Of a DNA stretch of 14,099 nucleotides, positions 13,639 to 14,099 are shown piece by piece (the first letter of the stretch is position 1; each line of letters opens with the position of its first letter). The position numbers were made by a program, and so were the translations under genes. The stretch spans positions 1 to 14,099 of the forward strand of contig CANMXH010000040.1 of assembly GCA_947501315.1 (NCBI GenBank), in the 5' to 3' direction. Origin of the DNA: Caulobacteraceae bacterium (GTDB lineage: Bacteria > Pseudomonadota > Alphaproteobacteria > Caulobacterales > Caulobacteraceae). The notes beneath the pieces are model-generated. The model saw only the letters and a list, made by a program, of their open reading frames with translations, did no database searches and was not told the origin of the DNA.

Positions 13639-14099
13639 GCGGCCTCTCCCTCGGCCAGGCCGGCCGCTTCCGCGGCTGCCGCGGCTTCCTGTTCCCGTTT
13701 CCGGATCAGGTCGGCGCGACGTTCCTCGCCGGGCACCGGAGCTTTGCGAAAACGGCGATCAGGCCCGAAATAGTCCCCAACCTCGAGGAAGGGGCGATTG
13801 TCCCGCCCGACCCAGACAATCCGCTCCAGCAGGGTGGTGGCGGAGAATGGCTTGGTGATGATGAAACTGGCACCGCAATCCCGGGCCTCTGCCACGCGCG
13901 GTCGACGGATATGGGCAGCCGTCATGATCACCGGGATGAAGGCATTGGGTTCGAGTCCCGAACGGCGCAACCAGCGAACCAGTTCAAAACCGTCCATGCC
14001 GGGCATTTCGCAGTCGACCAGGAGCAGATCGATGGTCTGCTCCTTGAGGATATCCTTGGCCTCGGCCGCGCTCAGGCAGGCGTGTCGGGCCCGGACGCC
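13635..14099 (-). CDS. response regulator, REC domain with Arg-rich GPDRR tail (5'-truncated by window edge)
   Basis: The frame is open to the window's right edge, and 154 residues are visible; the ATG at 14006 is inside the domain. Phosphoacceptor Asp lies in LLLVDCEMPGMDGF (visible residue 29, codon 14013-14015). The conserved Thr is in VIMTAAH (residue 60) and the Lys in FIITKPF (residue 83), so the receiver looks functional. After the last receiver helix comes a tail with YFGPDRRFRKAP (GPDRR at 112-116), EERRADLIRKREQE and an Ala/Glu-rich end. There is no DNA-binding or enzymatic output domain. The GPDRR tail recurs in stand-alone alphaproteobacterial receivers; its function is unknown to me. 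The stop overlaps the next gene's start as ATGA, giving a two-gene unit at least. Confidence 0.9.
   Translation of the reverse strand, partial: GVRARHACLSAAEAKDILKEQTIDLLLVDCEMPGMDGFELVRWLRRSGLEPNAFIPVIMTAAHIRRPRVAEARDCGASFIITKPFSATTLLERIVWVGRDNRPFLEVGDYFGPDRRFRKAPVPGEERRADLIRKREQEAAAAAEAAGLAEGEAA

Noticed and set aside
11285..14099. A metal-resistance or defence cluster around the ABC exporter
   Set aside because: No metal sensor, reductase, nuclease or other partner gene is present; the neighbours are radA and a response-regulator pair on the opposite strand.

Overview
This is a GC-rich, densely coded chromosomal segment. It most likely comes from an alphaproteobacterium of the Caulobacterales (a Brevundimonas- or Caulobacter-like organism). 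The grounds are protein-level resemblance, the radA-cvpA-purF gene order, a PurF that keeps a propeptide but lacks most Fe-S ligands, and a REC protein with the GPDRR tail motif common in this class. The lineage is inferred from recalled families; no search was run.

Left part, plus strand (1-5819). The 3' part of an ECF-type sigma factor gene overlaps a small two-helix membrane protein gene, which could encode its anti-sigma factor. Next comes panB (pantothenate/CoA synthesis), preceded by a hairpin and a plausible promoter. Then follows the envelope and ribosome block yfgM-like - bamB - der, the same order as in E. coli. The bamB-der gap (141 bp) holds two consecutive imperfect palindromes covering about 107 bp, which resemble rhizobial RIME-type intergenic elements.

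Middle part (5821-11158), mainly minus strand. Read in the direction of transcription it runs radA (recombination and repair), cvpA, purF (first step of purine synthesis), a VOC-fold protein and an SDR oxidoreductase. A plus-strand type II toxin-antitoxin pair (RHH antitoxin and RelE/ParE toxin) sits between the SDR and VOC genes. A 15-bp inverted repeat at its head also lies just upstream of the SDR start, so it may be a shared operator.

Right part (11285-14099). An Atm1-type ABC exporter gene is divergent from radA. It meets, tail to tail, a minus-strand pair: a response regulator cut by the window edge and a small conserved protein translationally coupled to it by an ATGA overlap.

Most of the window is housekeeping. 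I see no CRISPR array, phage, insertion sequence, tRNA or rRNA, and no clear new multi-gene system. The best leads are the tandem palindromes, the sigma/membrane-protein pair, the response-regulator pair, the toxin-antitoxin operator position and an altered guanine-specificity motif in Der. No gene-free stretch exceeds 300 bases; the longest gaps are 4056-4196 and 11159-11284.
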